Positions 35,595-44,306 of a DNA stretch of 64,000 bases are shown here, piece after piece (positions within the stretch are counted from its first letter, which is position 1; each line of letters starts with the position of its first letter). The stretch spans positions 1-64,000 of the forward strand of contig JAISUT010000048.1 in assembly GCA_031271905.1 (NCBI GenBank). The letters are read 5' to 3'. Source of the DNA: Acidobacteriota bacterium (GTDB lineage: Bacteria > Acidobacteriota > UBA6911). The notes under the pieces are model-generated. The model was given only the letters and a program-made list of their open reading frames with translations. It had not been told where the DNA came from and made no database searches. The position numbers were made by a program, and so were the translations under genes.

Positions 35595-36742
35595 GCCTGG
35601 CCATCGTCGATGCGAGGGAGTGGCAGAACCTCTTGGATCTGCGCACCGGGAAGAAGGTCAAGGACGACGACCCGCGCGTGCAAGCGCCGCAGACGGCGAC
35701 GCTGCGCGACGTTTTGCGGCGGCACCCCTATCCCGGCGACTCCGACCCGCGGAGCAACCGCTGGGTGACCGACAGCGCCCTGGACCTTGTGGCCGCCTAC
35801 GAGCCGCAACTGGCCTGCGTGGTCTACGGGCACCAGTATTTCGCCGGACGATACACGCCGATGACGGACGTGCAGCGCAAGGGGATGATGGAGGAGCTGT
35901 TCGCCGAGATAGACCGCTTCGTCGCCCGGTCCGGCTACGAGCCGGTGGTCGTCGGCACCGGGGACATGGTCCCGCTCGAAGGGGAGATAGACCTCGGCAA
36001 GCTGGAGGGCCTCGCCATCTCCAGCCACTGGTCGGCGCGTTACGCGGGGCTGCACCGCGCCACGCCGCGCGACCTCGACCATGTGCGGTCGCTCGCCAAG
36101 GTGGAGCGGGTCGTCGGCCGCGACGAATGGCTGGCGGCATTCCCGGACGCCGAGGCCGTGCCCGCGCGGGTGCCGGAGCACCTGCTGCTGGCGGAGGAAG
36201 GCTGGACGTTCGTCACCACGGGGACGCCGATGCGCCGGCCGGTACGGGTTCCGGGCCGGGGCTTCCGCATCCCGCTTTCGACCCGTCTGGGCGCGGCGCC
36301 GTCGCTCCTCGACATACGAGGTTTGGTCCTCTCCGGCGCGGCGGCGGGGAAGAAGGTCGCGCTCATCGTCGCGGAGGGGGTGGGCATGAACGACTTCCTC
36401 CTGCCGTTCACCCCTTGCGCCAACCAGACCGGCTGGCACTACTACGAGCCGGGCGACGGCTTCTACCTCACGCTCTCGACCGGGCGGCACCAGGTGTTCG
36501 CCTATCCGAGCGGCTACAACTACCTGGACGAGACCGACGAGAAGAAGGACTTGCCGTTTTCCGGCTATTTCTTGGACTTTCCCGCCCATGCCCTGGGCGA
36601 CGACTTTCCCGGCAAGAGCGTCGCGGCGGGCAACCACAGCATGTTCGTCCATATGGTGTTCGGCGCGGACGTGTGCATGGAGTGTTTCGCCCGCAACCTT
36701 TACAACCAGGGGGGCTTCGGCGTGATCCACCGCTTCCGTTGA
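35591..36742 (+). CDS. Unknown protein translationally coupled to the radical SAM gene
   Basis: A 383-aa soluble protein without a recognised family. Visible features are a GTGDMVPLEGEIDLGKLEGL segment, LSGAAAGKKVALIVAEGVGMND, an FTPCANQTGWHYYEPGDGFYLT stretch and a final CMECFARNLYNQGGFGVIHRF. Some of it loosely recalls alkaline-phosphatase-type folds, but the catalytic pattern is not there. Coupling to an AmrS-like radical SAM protein through an ATGA overlap suggests joint action. No signal peptide is seen. Confidence 0.7.
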   Translation: MSLAIVDAREWQNLLDLRTGKKVKDDDPRVQAPQTATLRDVLRRHPYPGDSDPRSNRWVTDSALDLVAAYEPQLACVVYGHQYFAGRYTPMTDVQRKGMMEELFAEIDRFVARSGYEPVVVGTGDMVPLEGEIDLGKLEGLAISSHWSARYAGLHRATPRDLDHVRSLAKVERVVGRDEWLAAFPDAEAVPARVPEHLLLAEEGWTFVTTGTPMRRPVRVPGRGFRIPLSTRLGAAPSLLDIRGLVLSGAAAGKKVALIVAEGVGMNDFLLPFTPCANQTGWHYYEPGDGFYLTLSTGRHQVFAYPSGYNYLDETDEKKDLPFSGYFLDFPAHALGDDFPGKSVAAGNHSMFVHMVFGADVCMECFARNLYNQGGFGVIHRFR

Positions 36743-36812
36743 CTTGCGCCCGATGGTGTTTTTTCCGTACTTTCGTCATTTTCGCGAACATTTGTCTTGC
36801 ATAAGTTCCAAC

Positions 36813-36841
36813 AGAATGATAATGAATACACTCGTCATTCT
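36813..36841. promoter_or_regulatory. Fur-box-like inverted repeat
   Basis: AGAATGA (36813-36819) and TCATTCT (36835-36841) form a perfect 7-bp inverted repeat that includes TGATAATGA, close to half of the classical GATAATGATAATC Fur site. It sits 17 bp before the start of the helical-repeat protein gene, whose overlapping downstream gene encodes an iron-complex-type binding protein. Iron control is plausible, not shown. Confidence 0.45.
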
Positions 36842-36857
36842 TTAATGGAGGCTTCTC

Positions 36858-38246
36858 ATGGCAACCGAACTGGCAGCAACGGCAGACACGTTCGCCGAAT
36901 TCGGCGGCGCTCCCGCCGGGCATCCGCTCCCGGCGGCGCCCGACAACCGCCGTCCCACCATCGCCACGGACATCACCTTCCGCAGCGTCCTCCGCAAAGG
37001 CTCCTGGGAGGCGATGCGCCGATACGTCGAAACGCACCGGGAGCACGTCGGCGCGATCTTGGAAAAACGCCTGGGCGTCGATGTCTCGCTTGCGGCGGCC
37101 ATGCCCCCGGAGGGGCGGGTCTATGACGAATCCACATCCGGCGGCGCGGTCGAAGGCGCGTTCATACAAGGTTGCGCCGCCTTGGACGCGGGCGACTTCG
37201 CGCAAGCGGCCGAGCACTTCGAGCGCTCGTCGGCCGCATCGACGGGGATGAACCGCGCCACGGCGGAAAACCACCTGGCGTATGCGCTGCTCCTGCAAGG
37301 GGAGACCTTGCGGGCGCGCATGACGCTGTCGCCGCTGGTCTCGGGCCGCTGCCCCTTCCCTTCCGCGTATTGGAACCTGGCGTGCGGCATGGCGGAGGAG
37401 CAGCGGGAGGGGCGGCTGGCGGTGCTGGCGGCGGGCATCGGCAAGGCGCCGCACATGCGGTTGCTGCACGGGGCGGTCGTCCTCGGGCTCAGGTTCGGGC
37501 ACGCCTCCTTGGCGGAATGGCTGCTCTGCCTCCCGCTCGTGGAGGCGCAACTGCTCGCGAGCAGCCTGGCGGCGGACGCGACGCCCCCGTCGGCCAGGGA
37601 GACGGCGCTCCTGCGCATAGGGAGCTACGTCTACGAAGGGGAGCCCGAAGTCCCCGACCCGTTGGAGCACCTGCTGCCGCCGGCGGCGGTCAAGGCGTTC
37701 TTCCAAGCCATGCTCCGCCATCAGCGCCACGCGGAGCCGGTGGACTTCTGGTTCCGCTGCCGCCGCCGCATCGCCTTCATGCGTTACGATTTCTGGAAGA
37801 TCAAGGCCGACTACTACGAGCTGTTCGGGCGCAGGAACAGGGCGGTCAACGCCTTCAAGACCGAGCTCTACTGCCGCCTGAGCGCGCTCACGGGCAAGGA
37901 GCAGTTCCGCAGCAACAAGCTGTTCCTGGACGCCACCCGGACGCGCGTCGGCATCTACCTGTGCCGGTGCATGACCCCGGCGCTCCAGGTGCAGGGCCGC
38001 GCCATCCACCGCATGGCCGGCCGCTTCGCGGACGAGTACGGCATCTCGCTGATCCCCCCGGACTTGAACCTGCAAAAACTGTACGGGCCCAGGCGGGACG
38101 GCGACGTCCCGTCCGCCGCGACGGCCGGCAGGGGGCGCGGGCGGACGGGACGCGGCGACGATGACCGCCCGCACCGGCAGACGGGGCGCGGCAGGGGCGT
38201 CTGGCACCCTTCCGACGCCTTGCAACAGGGGGAGGGGGTGTTATGA
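36858..38246 (+). CDS. Helical-repeat (TPR-like) protein with Arg/Gly-rich tail, coupled to a binding protein
   Basis: A 462-aa protein. Residues about 95-300 look like TPR-type helical pairs (GCAALDAGDFAQAAEHFERS, AENHLAYALLLQGE). The last 60 residues are Arg/Gly/Asp-rich (AGRGRGRTGRGDDD) and probably disordered. No signal peptide is seen. Its stop overlaps the start of the downstream binding-protein gene by 4 bp (ATGA), tying a seemingly cytoplasmic protein to an exported one. Function unknown. Confidence 0.7.
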   Translation: MATELAATADTFAEFGGAPAGHPLPAAPDNRRPTIATDITFRSVLRKGSWEAMRRYVETHREHVGAILEKRLGVDVSLAAAMPPEGRVYDESTSGGAVEGAFIQGCAALDAGDFAQAAEHFERSSAASTGMNRATAENHLAYALLLQGETLRARMTLSPLVSGRCPFPSAYWNLACGMAEEQREGRLAVLAAGIGKAPHMRLLHGAVVLGLRFGHASLAEWLLCLPLVEAQLLASSLAADATPPSARETALLRIGSYVYEGEPEVPDPLEHLLPPAAVKAFFQAMLRHQRHAEPVDFWFRCRRRIAFMRYDFWKIKADYYELFGRRNRAVNAFKTELYCRLSALTGKEQFRSNKLFLDATRTRVGIYLCRCMTPALQVQGRAIHRMAGRFADEYGISLIPPDLNLQKLYGPRRDGDVPSAATAGRGRGRTGRGDDDRPHRQTGRGRGVWHPSDALQQGEGVL

Positions 38247-39283
38247 GCAGGCGCGTCAAGACCATCGTCTCCGGCTTGCCGCTGGCGTTCCTGGCGGCGG
38301 CGCTCATGTCCGCGCCGCTCCAGGCGCGGGAAATCACCGACATGTACGGCCGCAAGGTGACGGTGCCCGACAAGATCACCCGCGTGTACACCATCAGCCC
38401 GTCCGTGATGCTGATGCTCTACTCCATCGACCCCGACCTCATGGTGGGCATACCGAGGGCGTTGCAGGAGGAGCAGAAGCCGTTCTTCAAAAAGTCCTTC
38501 CAAGACCTCCCGGCGCTGGGCGGCTCTTCGGGGGAGGGCTTGAACCTGAACCAGGAGCTGCTCCTCAAGGTCAAGCCCGACGTCCTGATCGTCTGGGGCG
38601 ACGACGGCTCTTACAACCAAAAGACCGCCGCGAGCTTCGAGAGGCTGGGCATCCCGGTGGTCGCGGTCGAGGCCGACAGCGTGGAGCAGTACGCCGACAC
38701 CTTCGACTTCCTGGGCAAGCTCCTCGGCAGGGAGAAGCGCGCCGGGGAGTTGTCGGGATACGCCCGGAAAACCTTGGCGGAGGTGAAGGCGGCCGTCGCG
38801 AAAATCCCGGCGTCCAAGCGGGTCACGGTCTACAACACGCGGACGGGCGGCCTGACCTCCGCGTGCCAGGAGTCGCACCACGCCCGGATGATCCCTCTGG
38901 CGGGGGGCGTCAACCCGGTTCCGTGCGTCTCGAAGGTGTTCACCGGCATGGAGAAGATGAACATAGAGCAGGTGCTGCTCATCAACCCGGAGGTGATCCT
39001 GACGCTGGACGCGGCGTTTGCGCAGGACGTCTACCGCGACGCGCGCTGGGCGGGCATCCGGGCGGTGAAGTCGAAACGGGTCTACCTGGCGCCCCGGGTC
39101 CCCGTCAACTGGTTCGACGGCCCGCCGTCGCACATGGGGCTCCTGGGGTTGCAATGGCTCACCAACCGCCTGTATCCGCAGGCGTATCCCAAGGACATCG
39201 AAAAGGAGGCTGCGGCCTTCGTCAAGCTGTTCTTCCAGATCGACGTCCCGCGCGAGGAATTGCGCAAGATCATCGGGAAATGA
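38243..39283 (+). CDS. Periplasmic iron-complex/corrinoid binding protein (locus C)
   Basis: A 346-aa class III binding protein with a signal peptide cut near APLQAREI. The body starts with ITDMYGRKVTVPDKITRVYTISPS and includes LKVKPDVLIVWGDDGS, the pattern of FhuD/FepB/BtuF-like proteins. No permease or ATPase gene is adjacent. Locus B, 7.6 kb further on, has a permease and ATPase but no binding protein, so this may be its missing component. Confidence 0.88.
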   Translation: MSRRVKTIVSGLPLAFLAAALMSAPLQAREITDMYGRKVTVPDKITRVYTISPSVMLMLYSIDPDLMVGIPRALQEEQKPFFKKSFQDLPALGGSSGEGLNLNQELLLKVKPDVLIVWGDDGSYNQKTAASFERLGIPVVAVEADSVEQYADTFDFLGKLLGREKRAGELSGYARKTLAEVKAAVAKIPASKRVTVYNTRTGGLTSACQESHHARMIPLAGGVNPVPCVSKVFTGMEKMNIEQVLLINPEVILTLDAAFAQDVYRDARWAGIRAVKSKRVYLAPRVPVNWFDGPPSHMGLLGLQWLTNRLYPQAYPKDIEKEAAAFVKLFFQIDVPREELRKIIGK

Positions 39284-39349
39284 GTCCGATGCGTCCGTCC
39301 GGCGAAGGGGCTGGCGGCCAACCGCCCCTGCGCCCGCGGGAGCGGCGCT

Positions 39350-39745
39350 TCAGGGCATGCAGCCGGGGACGCGGCATGGCGGAGGCGTCGCCGCCTCGCC
39401 GCGACCGCCCGCGAAAAACCCCGCCACGACCTGGAAGGCGCGCCGGAGCGCCAGCGCCGTGCGCAACGGCGACGGCAACTCCCCTTGCGCCAAGCCGGCG
39501 AGCAACTTCCGCCCATGCTCGCACCCCTCGCCGTCGATGGCGTAGTAGTGCCAGCGCCCCTCCCTGCGGCTTTTCACGATCCCCGACTGGGTGAGTATCT
39601 TCATGTGGTGGGAAAGCGTCGGCTGTCCGATCTTCAGCTCGTCGAGCAACACGCAGCCGCATTGCTCCCCTTGGCAAAGCAACTCCAAGATGCGCACCCG
39701 GTTCGCGTCGGAAAACGCGCGAAACACCCGAAACCATTCGTTCAT
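39350..39745 (-). CDS. ArsR/SmtB-family transcriptional regulator with cysteine pair
   Basis: A 131-aa winged-helix repressor. The DNA-binding part has RVFRAFSDANRVRILELL and KIGQPTLSHHMKILTQSGIV. Cysteines in LLCQGEQCGCVLLDEL sit where arsenic sensors carry their C-x-C site, and a second pair (CRVPGCMP) is at the C-terminus. The start at 39745 gives the usual ArsR length; the frame stays open upstream through a repeat tract. It lies downstream of the G3E GTPase and aquaglyceroporin, and probably controls them. Confidence 0.85.
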   Translation of the reverse strand: MNEWFRVFRAFSDANRVRILELLCQGEQCGCVLLDELKIGQPTLSHHMKILTQSGIVKSRREGRWHYYAIDGEGCEHGRKLLAGLAQGELPSPLRTALALRRAFQVVAGFFAGGRGEAATPPPCRVPGCMP

Positions 39746-39812
39746 GCCGTCCCTCCCATGTGACAAAGCGACGTGCATAGTTTCGTGCATGGGCCGAGAC
39801 GAATCAACATAA

Positions 39813-39859
39813 TTCGCACTTCGGGCTTCGCACTTCGCACTTCGGGCTTCGGGTTCGCC
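39813..39859. repeat. Heptanucleotide tandem repeat
   Basis: About seven units of TTCGCAC or TTCGGGC in series, in the gap between the ArsR and G3E GTPase genes. Units vary only at positions 5-6. Such heptamer tracts are prone to slipped-strand copy changes. A CRISPR spacer in this window (592-627) is built from a similar heptamer, GCTTCAC. Confidence 0.8.
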
Positions 39860-39932
39860 AAGCGGCGGGAAGCGCCGGCGCAGGCCGCCGCGCCGGGGCG
39901 TCTCGGCCGTCATCGGGTCATCATCGAATATC

Positions 39933-41045
39933 CTACGGCGCGGCGACGACCTGGGTGAAGCGGTGCGTCGGGTTGGGGCGGCCCGGTTGCAAGCAACGCC
40001 ATGCTTTGACTTCGCCGTCGAAGCCGCCCGCCCGGCACTCCTGCAAAGCTTCGCGCACCAAGGCGTCGAGTTTTTCCGGCGACGTCTCCACGCGGGCGTT
40101 GACCGTGAGTTTCGCCGTCCCGCCCGAGCCGGCGTCCCCGCGCAGGGACAGGGTGTCTCCCTTCCCGGTCAGGTTGCCGGCGACTTGCAGCCCGTCGCCA
40201 CCCTCGCGCTCCAAGAGCGTCTTCACATGGCCGACCGCGTAACCGGCTTCGTCCAGACGCCGCGCCAAGGCTTCGAGGAGGCGGCGTGAGAAGGCGTTCC
40301 AGTCGCCGTCGCCGCCTTTCAGCTCCACCGTGCCGTTGAGCCATCCGAGGACGGCCTCGCCGTGCGCGTACAGGTCGTAATCGACTTCGGCGATGTGTGC
40401 CCCGGCCGGCGAATGCCCGCCGAGCGCCTGGTCCAGCCATGCGTCCACGCCGGCGCCGGTGGCGGCGCTCACCGGCGACACCCGGGCGAGGGGGAACGCC
40501 GCGCGCGTCCTCCCGAGCAGGGACTGCGCCTCGCCCTGCGAGAGCTTGTCCGCCTTGGCGAGCAGGATGATGTCGGCCTCTTCCAACTGCTTGCGGAAGA
40601 TGTAGGCGGCGTCGGCGTGAAGCCCCGCCCGCCCCCCGTCGAGGATGGAGGCAAGGCGGCCGGGGTCGGCGAGCACCGAGAGCGGGGCGACCGACAGCTC
40701 CCGGCCCCAGTCCTGCTTCAGCGGCTGCATGATGGTGGCGGAAAGGTCGGTGCAACTGCCGACCGGCTCGGCGACGATGACGTCGGCGTCCGCTTCTCCG
40801 CCGACCTTCCTCAAGGCGGCGAGCAACCCGTCGAAGTTGCAGCAGAAGCAACTGCCGCTCACCTCGGCGACCTTCAACCCCTTTTGCGACAGCCAGGCGG
40901 TGTCCACCAGCTCCGACGCCTGGTCGTTCGTGACCAAGCCCACCCGCAACCCGCGCTTCGCCAACCGTTCGGCCGCCGCCCACAGCAACGTCGTCTTCCC
41001 CGCGCCAAGGAACCCCCCGACGAAAACAATCCGCACCGCCTTCAT
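39933..41045 (-). CDS. G3E-family (COG0523/CobW-like) metallochaperone GTPase
   Basis: A 370-aa P-loop GTPase. Walker A is GGFLGAGKTTL, and the metal-binding C-x-C-C motif is GSCFCCNF. Further G-motifs are VAEPVGSCTD and LLAKADKL. The C-terminal third does not look like a standard CobW_C domain. Family members insert or traffic Zn, Co, Ni or Fe into proteins or cofactors. It sits between an ArsR regulator and an aquaglyceroporin on one strand, 53 bp after the latter. Which metal or metalloid it serves is open. Confidence 0.88.
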   Translation of the reverse strand: MKAVRIVFVGGFLGAGKTTLLWAAAERLAKRGLRVGLVTNDQASELVDTAWLSQKGLKVAEVSGSCFCCNFDGLLAALRKVGGEADADVIVAEPVGSCTDLSATIMQPLKQDWGRELSVAPLSVLADPGRLASILDGGRAGLHADAAYIFRKQLEEADIILLAKADKLSQGEAQSLLGRTRAAFPLARVSPVSAATGAGVDAWLDQALGGHSPAGAHIAEVDYDLYAHGEAVLGWLNGTVELKGGDGDWNAFSRRLLEALARRLDEAGYAVGHVKTLLEREGGDGLQVAGNLTGKGDTLSLRGDAGSGGTAKLTVNARVETSPEKLDALVREALQECRAGGFDGEVKAWRCLQPGRPNPTHRFTQVVAAP

Positions 41046-41098
41046 GCCACGCCCCCCTTCCTATTATGGAGCCCCTGAGCTCCGACCATTGCACCCGA

Positions 41099-41896
41099 TC
41101 ATTCCACCCGGCGGCAGCCTCCCTTCAACGCGCGTTTCATGAGCGGCTCGAGCGCGACCGCCACGAGCCCCCCCGCCACGGGCGCGAGGATGTAGACCCA
41201 GAAGAAGCCGCCGACGTCGTCCGGGAATGCCGCGTCGCCCCAGCCTGCGAGCCACGCCACGAGGCGCGGGCCGAAATCGCGGGCGGGGTTCAGCCCCGCC
41301 TGCGTCAGCGGCGCGACCAGCCAGATGACCGAGGAGACCGTAAGGCCGATGAACAGCGGCGTCGTCGAGCGGCCGGGCCCTCCCGTGTTGGCGTCCTCGG
41401 TCAGGCCGAAGATCGCCAGCACCAGCAGGAACGTGCCGAAAGCCTCCGCCGCGATGGCGAGCGGCATCGAGACCACCGCGCCCCCGCCGGGGTTGGGATA
41501 GAACTCGCCGAACATCTTCGCGGTCGCCACCGACGCCTCCGATCCCCGGACGATCTGGTGCGCCGACTCATACGCGGCGATGGAGGGGGAGAACAGCAGG
41601 AACACCGCCAGCCCCGCCAGGGTCGCGCCCAACAGTTGCGCCCCCAGGTAGAGGGGCGCCTTGCCCGCGCCCATGCGGCGGCTGGCGACCATCGCCAGCG
41701 TCACCGCCGGGTTCAGGTGGGCGTTCGACAGGTGGCGCGTCAAGTAGATCGCCAGCGTCACGCCGACGCCCCAGGCGAACCCGACCTGGAAGATGCCGCT
41801 GTACTCGCCGAACAGCACCGCGACCGCCACCGAGCCGCATCCGAACAGCACTAGGACGAACGTCCCCAGCGCCTCCCCCATGAATTCCGCCTTCAT
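41099..41896 (-). CDS. MIP-family aquaglyceroporin
   Basis: A 265-aa channel with six hydrophobic helices and both half-helix motifs, NAHLNPAVT and QAGLNPARD. The Asp after the second NPAR marks the glycerol-type branch (GlpF/AqpS), which also passes arsenous acid. The start at 41896 has GGAGG 9 bp upstream. With an ArsR gene in the same run, metalloid movement is as likely as glycerol uptake. A promoter with an embedded inverted repeat is upstream (41940-41968). Confidence 0.9.
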   Translation of the reverse strand: MKAEFMGEALGTFVLVLFGCGSVAVAVLFGEYSGIFQVGFAWGVGVTLAIYLTRHLSNAHLNPAVTLAMVASRRMGAGKAPLYLGAQLLGATLAGLAVFLLFSPSIAAYESAHQIVRGSEASVATAKMFGEFYPNPGGGAVVSMPLAIAAEAFGTFLLVLAIFGLTEDANTGGPGRSTTPLFIGLTVSSVIWLVAPLTQAGLNPARDFGPRLVAWLAGWGDAAFPDDVGGFFWVYILAPVAGGLVAVALEPLMKRALKGGCRRVE

Positions 41897-41939
41897 CGAC
41901 GACAACCTCCCCGTGGTCAACCGCATTGGAAACAGATCG

Positions 41940-41968
41940 AATTTAATCGATGTATCGAAATAAATCAA
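41940..41968 (-). promoter_or_regulatory. Promoter with embedded ArsR-like operator
   Basis: On the minus strand, TTGATT (41963-41968) and TAAATT (41940-41945) are exactly 17 bp apart. The spacer holds TTCGATACATCGAT, an imperfect palindrome with two TCGA half-sites, where an ArsR-type dimer would block RNA polymerase. It lies about 45 bp before the aquaglyceroporin start. Confidence 0.55.
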
Positions 41969-42335
41969 TATATTTTTTTCCATTCGAGGGCGAGATTTTC
42001 ATCCCTGAGAGCCCGCATGGGGGGGTGTGCGTCGTCCCCGTCGATTTCCTGAAGCCATAGCCGGGCAGCCAAAACCACGGGATGAAGTTCGCGGCCGACC
42101 GGCACGCGCACGAAGCGAGCCGCGGCGGGGCATGGCTCCCCCCCGCCGCGTCGTTGGCTAGAAGCACTACCCCGTCAACTACAGGCACCCGCCTCCCGTT
42201 TTCTGATTGGCTTCGCACGGCACGCCCCAATTCCCCATTTATTTAAATATTACGGGATTGCGATACCGTGATTTGTGCGATAGACTGGACACGAAGTATC
42301 CGAGGGCATTCGGGAGCATTTGGGGGGGGACGGCC
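41969..42335. other. Intergenic region with no recognised gene
   Basis: The divergent gap between the aquaglyceroporin promoter and the DUF4143 ATPase. An AT-rich run (T tract near 41973-41980) is followed by ordinary GC content. I see no supported coding frame, RNA gene or repeat. A GGGGGGGG tract at 42322-42329 serves as, or overlaps, the ribosome binding site of the ATPase. Confidence 0.5.
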
Positions 42336-43460
42336 ATGATACCGAGAACCATCGAAAAGGATATTGTAAACGCCGTGCGCGACGGCAAAAAGGCGGTCGT
42401 CCTGCTCGGGGCGAGGCAGGTGGGCAAAACCACGCTGTTGCGTTCGTTGTTTGCGGACGACGCCGACGTGCTCTGGCTCAACGGCGACGCAGCGAACACC
42501 CGCTCGCTTCTAACGGCGCACAGCGTGGAGCGACTGCGCGTCATGATCGGCAAACATACGGTGCTCGTCGTCGACGAGGCGCAGCGCGTCCCGGACATCG
42601 GCATCGTATTGAAGCTGGTCATCGACAACATCCCGAATGTCAAAGTCGTCGCCACGGGCAGCTCGTCGCTTGACCTCGCGAGCCAAACCAACGAACCGTT
42701 GACTGGTCGCAAGCGGCAGTTCCGCTTGTTTCCCCTGTCGTTCGCGGAGATGGCGGCGCATCACGGGCTGCTCTCGGAGAACAACCTGTTGTCGCATCGG
42801 CTTGTTTTCGGCTACTATCCGGACGTCGTCAACTCGCCGGGCTCGGAGCGCGAATTGCTCGCGGATCTGTCCGACAGCTATCTTTACAAGGACATTTTGG
42901 TGCTGGATAGAATCAAAAAATCCGAACAGCTCACAAGGTTGCTCCGGGCGTTGGCGTTCCAAATCGGCTCGCAGGTTTCGTATACCGAGCTCGGCCAATT
43001 GTGTGGTTTGGACAACAAGACGGTTGAAAGGTATATCACGGTTCTGGAACAGGCTTTCGTCGTTTTCAGGCTCGGCACGTATTCGCGCAACCTGCGCAAT
43101 GAGTTGAAAACAAGCCGTAAAATCTATTTCACCGACAACGGCATCCGCAACGCGCTCATCGCCGATTTCCGCCCGCTGGATTTACGCGACGACATCGGCA
43201 AGCTATGGGAGAACTTCCTGGTCGGGGAACGTTTCAAGCGCAACGTTTACGCGGGCATCTACGCGAATCCGTTCTTTTGGCGCACGACGGCACAGCAAGA
43301 AATAGACTATATCGAAGAAAAAGACGGGCGGTTGTCCGCCTTTGAATTCAAGTGGAACCCCCAAACGAAGACGAAGCTGCCCAAGGCGTTCGCGGGAGCG
43401 TATCCGGACAGTTCCTTTGCTATTGTACACAAAGATAATTTCATGGATTTCGTGATGTGA
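42336..43460 (+). CDS. AAA_14/DUF4143 ATPase
   Basis: A 374-aa protein. The N-terminal P-loop ATPase has Walker A LLGARQVGKTTLL and Walker B VLVVDEAQRVPD, with ATGSSSLDL after it. From about residue 185 it matches DUF4143, which contains a winged-helix (ELGQLCGLDNKTVERYITVLEQ) and a PD-(D/E)XK-like end (QEIDYIEEKDGRLSAFEFKW). The start at 42336 was chosen for the G-rich tract upstream. These proteins are common, often variable between strains, and of unknown role; some are linked to mobile or defence islands. Confidence 0.85.
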   Translation: MIPRTIEKDIVNAVRDGKKAVVLLGARQVGKTTLLRSLFADDADVLWLNGDAANTRSLLTAHSVERLRVMIGKHTVLVVDEAQRVPDIGIVLKLVIDNIPNVKVVATGSSSLDLASQTNEPLTGRKRQFRLFPLSFAEMAAHHGLLSENNLLSHRLVFGYYPDVVNSPGSERELLADLSDSYLYKDILVLDRIKKSEQLTRLLRALAFQIGSQVSYTELGQLCGLDNKTVERYITVLEQAFVVFRLGTYSRNLRNELKTSRKIYFTDNGIRNALIADFRPLDLRDDIGKLWENFLVGERFKRNVYAGIYANPFFWRTTAQQEIDYIEEKDGRLSAFEFKWNPQTKTKLPKAFAGAYPDSSFAIVHKDNFMDFVM

Positions 43461-43639
43461 ATGCCGTTCTATGGGAAAAACCGGGGAAGAAAAACGGGGG
43501 GGAAGCGGCAAGGAGGACTCAGGCCGCGAATATGCGGGGGGATGCGTCACGCCGCGCCCCCGCGCCGCCACGGGGCGTGGACGGCTCAGGGCGCGGCGCC
43601 ATCCGCCGGTTCGACGTTAGACGCCGGCGGTTCACCGGG

Positions 43640-44173
43640 TCATTTCTTCCCCAGTCCGTCAGAGAGCTTGATGCCGTCCACCAGCGTGATTCCCGTGATG
43701 CCGAAGATGCGCCGGTCGCCGCCCTCGGTCAGCAACTTGAACGGGGCGTCCTGCCCGGAGAGCGGCTTGCCATCCTCCTCCACGACCAGCAACGTCTTGT
43801 TCTCCTCGCCGCGCTTGGACAGCTCCGCCATGGAGAAGAAGGCGCGATAGCCGTCATGGGCTTCGAGGATCACGATGAACGACAGGTCGTAATGCTTGGG
43901 GGTCGGGGCGGTCTTGAGCTCCGCAGCCTTGATCACGGAGACCAGGGGGACGCCGACGGCGGTCTTCTCCTGCTTGTCATGCCCCGCCGTGTATTTGGTG
44001 CTGTGCAGTTCTGCGGCGAACTGCTTCTTGACATCCTCCGGCGTCAGGACGCCAGGCTTCTGCACGTCGCCGCGAACCGTCAGGGACGTGGGGGGCGCCG
44101 GGGTTTGCGCCAACGCGCCGACGGCAAGGCCAAGCGACACCACGGCGACGGCGCAGCGAAACAACGTTTTCAT
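43640..44173 (-). CDS. Secreted molybdopterin-oxidoreductase-like domain protein
   Basis: A 177-aa exported protein. A signal peptide ends near VGALAQTP. The rest, with LTVRGDVQKPGVLTPEDVKKQF, GVPLVSVIKAAEL and EAHDGYRAFFSMAEL, resembles the sulfite-oxidase-type molybdopterin-binding fold in reduced form. The conserved cofactor Cys is not present, so it may not bind the cofactor. It lies downstream of the locus B TonB receptor, past two strong hairpins. Confidence 0.65.
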   Translation of the reverse strand: MKTLFRCAVAVVSLGLAVGALAQTPAPPTSLTVRGDVQKPGVLTPEDVKKQFAAELHSTKYTAGHDKQEKTAVGVPLVSVIKAAELKTAPTPKHYDLSFIVILEAHDGYRAFFSMAELSKRGEENKTLLVVEEDGKPLSGQDAPFKLLTEGGDRRIFGITGITLVDGIKLSDGLGKK

Positions 44174-44306
44174 ATCGAATTTCCTTTCTGCATTTCCACA
44201 TTGGGGTGGGGGGCGCGCCCCGCCTCGGCGGGTGAACGCGACCAGATCCCTTTTCAGCGGCTTTCGGCGCCCGAGGGCCTGCCATGCCGGATGGCGCCTG
44301 AGGCCG

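Noticed and set aside
34574-36742. One 722-codon frame spanning the radical SAM and unknown genes
   Set aside because: Its first half is out of frame with the radical SAM motifs; only the part from 35591 is taken as real, starting at the ATGA overlap.
42336-43460. DUF4143 ATPase as part of a defence system
   Set aside because: It stands alone between unrelated genes; the family is common and there is no partner gene to support a defence role.
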